From: Acidobacteriota bacterium
GTDB lineage: Bacteria > Acidobacteriota > Terriglobia > Terriglobales > Acidobacteriaceae
Direction: 5' to 3'
DNA length: 6,519 nucleotides
Assembly (NCBI GenBank): GCA_021778815.1
Contig: JAJYBW010000201.1
Span: 1 to 6,519 of the forward strand
The notes under the pieces are model-generated. The model was not told the origin of the DNA. It made no database searches and worked only from the letters and a program-made list of their open reading frames with translations. Of this stretch, positions 5,688 to 6,519 are shown in pieces (the first letter of the stretch is position 1; each line of letters starts with the position of its first letter). The position numbers were made by a program, and so were the translations under genes.

Positions 5688-6519
5688 CATGCTAATCGAT
5701 GTTGGCTTTCAGTGCTCGCAGGCAATGCCGTGCGGCCGCTTGCCGACGAGGGCAAAGTGTATCGCTGGCCGCGCAAGGCCGCGACTTCCAACCTGGCCCA
5801 CTCCCGCCACAGATTCAGCCCATGAGTCTCTTGCATCATGTCCGCAATGCACCGATCATCGACAGTCGCCGAGGTTTCCATGAAGTAGAACTCTCCGGTC
5901 GATTTGGAACGAAGGAATTCCGTGTGGGTGACGCCGCGCGCCATTCTCATGCTGGATAACAGCGCTGTATTTGCGCGCCTGAGTCGTTCGCTATTAACTT
6001 TAATGCTGATTTTCCGAGCTGCGGGCAACAGTTCACCCGTCTCCTGTCTTTCTATCGATGCCGCCCGATAGGGGGATACGGCGGAGAACACCACCGTTCC
6101 ATCTGCCGTGAGGCTGTCGACATGAAAACGATCGCCCTCAATCGACTGCTCCAACAAAAATCCACTTTGAAGATCGCCCAGCGCATCGAGAGCGCGCCAC
6201 ACTTGCTCAGACTCATGCACCTCGCGGCTTTGGGAACCCCACGATTCGCTTCGCGGGGTGAGCAACCAGGGTGCCGGGACCGACTGCATGAATTGGCGCA
6301 ATTCATCGTAGTTTGCAACCGAAGTAAACGCCGGTACAGCCATTCCCAGCTGCGCAGCTTTCAGCCGAGCGGCCAACCGATCGCTGAAGTAGCAGGCCGT
6401 AGTGGCGCCCATGCCGGGAATTCGCAGATGCTCGCGAAGCGCCGCCGCGATCTGAACATTGAAATTGTCCAGAGCGATTACGCGCGCGAATTTGGATGAT
6501 CGCGCGAGATACGTGACAG
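5687..6519 (-). CDS. ATP-grasp-like protein with degenerate ATP-binding residues (N-terminus beyond right edge)
   Basis: The frame is open to the right edge, so 276 residues are visible and the true start is outside; the ATG at 6410-6412 is internal. The visible part begins after most of the pre-ATP-grasp domain (VIALDNFNVQIAAALREHLRIPGMG) and runs through the ATP-grasp fold: VPAPWLLTPRS, FLLEQSIEGDRFHVDS, GVTHTEFLRS, FYFMETSATVDDRCIADMM, and GLNLWREWARLEVA. ATP-grasp enzymes join a carboxylate to an amine or thiol through an acyl-phosphate. Here the lysine of the usual KP motif is threonine (codon 6257-6259), the lysine after the pre-ATP-grasp domain is arginine (6377-6379), the glycine-rich loop is SESWGSQS, and the expected ARVGG after the metal-binding glutamate (5876-5878) reads ATVDD. 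The C-terminus ends soon after RYTLP, shorter than relatives I recall. Activity is doubtful. It precedes galT by 25 bases and is probably in its operon. No substrate can be named. Confidence 0.72.
   Translation of the reverse strand, partial: VTYLARSSKFARVIALDNFNVQIAAALREHLRIPGMGATTACYFSDRLAARLKAAQLGMAVPAFTSVANYDELRQFMQSVPAPWLLTPRSESWGSQSREVHESEQVWRALDALGDLQSGFLLEQSIEGDRFHVDSLTADGTVVFSAVSPYRAASIERQETGELLPAARKISIKVNSERLRRANTALLSSMRMARGVTHTEFLRSKSTGEFYFMETSATVDDRCIADMMQETHGLNLWREWARLEVAALRGQRYTLPSSASGRTALPASTESQHRLA

Noticed and set aside
5610..5690. 26-codon frame starting at the ATGA behind the ATP-grasp-like gene, as a leader peptide
   Set aside because: It has no ribosome-binding site clearly its own, and no run of regulatory codons or attenuator hairpin was seen. 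It is kept only as part of the galT start finding.

Overview
The window looks like a compact stretch of a bacterial chromosome of moderately high GC content, coding almost end to end. It contains five genes I recognise well and one (ATP-grasp-like) that I place by family only. The gene set (secreted GH9 and GH18 glycosidases, a NagX-like amino-sugar membrane protein, an ATP-grasp protein of a type I associate with soil Acidobacteriota) and the protein style suggest a polysaccharide-degrading soil bacterium. Acidobacteriota (Terriglobia) is my best guess, but this is inference and was not tested by any search.

Left part (1-3020): a divergent pair of transcription units faces away from a 54-base gap. 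Leftward runs a GH9 glycosidase, of which only the signal peptide, the N-terminal Ig-like domain and the lead-in to the catalytic domain lie in the window. Rightward runs a secreted GH18 chitinase whose stop codon overlaps (ATGA) the start of a polytopic membrane protein of the NagX / heparan-alpha-glucosaminide N-acetyltransferase-like family. Together these suggest a chitin or amino-sugar module: secreted depolymerases, then membrane handling of the GlcNAc or GlcN units. A 19-base imperfect palindrome sits in the divergent gap and could be a shared operator.

Right part (3053-6519): three genes run leftward as one likely operon: the C-terminal part of an ATP-grasp-like protein (its start is beyond the right edge), galT (galactose-1-phosphate uridylyltransferase) and hutH (histidine ammonia-lyase). 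galT and hutH keep all the active-site residues I could place. The ATP-grasp-like protein has lost the residues that normally bind ATP and looks like a pseudoenzyme or decaying paralogue. The two halves converge at about 3020-3055, where a perfect 13-base-pair hairpin covers the end of hutH and is the likely two-way transcript end.

No tRNA, rRNA, CRISPR array, insertion sequence or phage gene was seen. The strongest points for a second look are the degenerate ATP-grasp protein, the chitinase-NagX coupling, the orphan hutH behind galT, the galT start without a properly spaced ribosome-binding site, and the two regulatory inverted repeats. I did not find clear evidence of a wholly new system.
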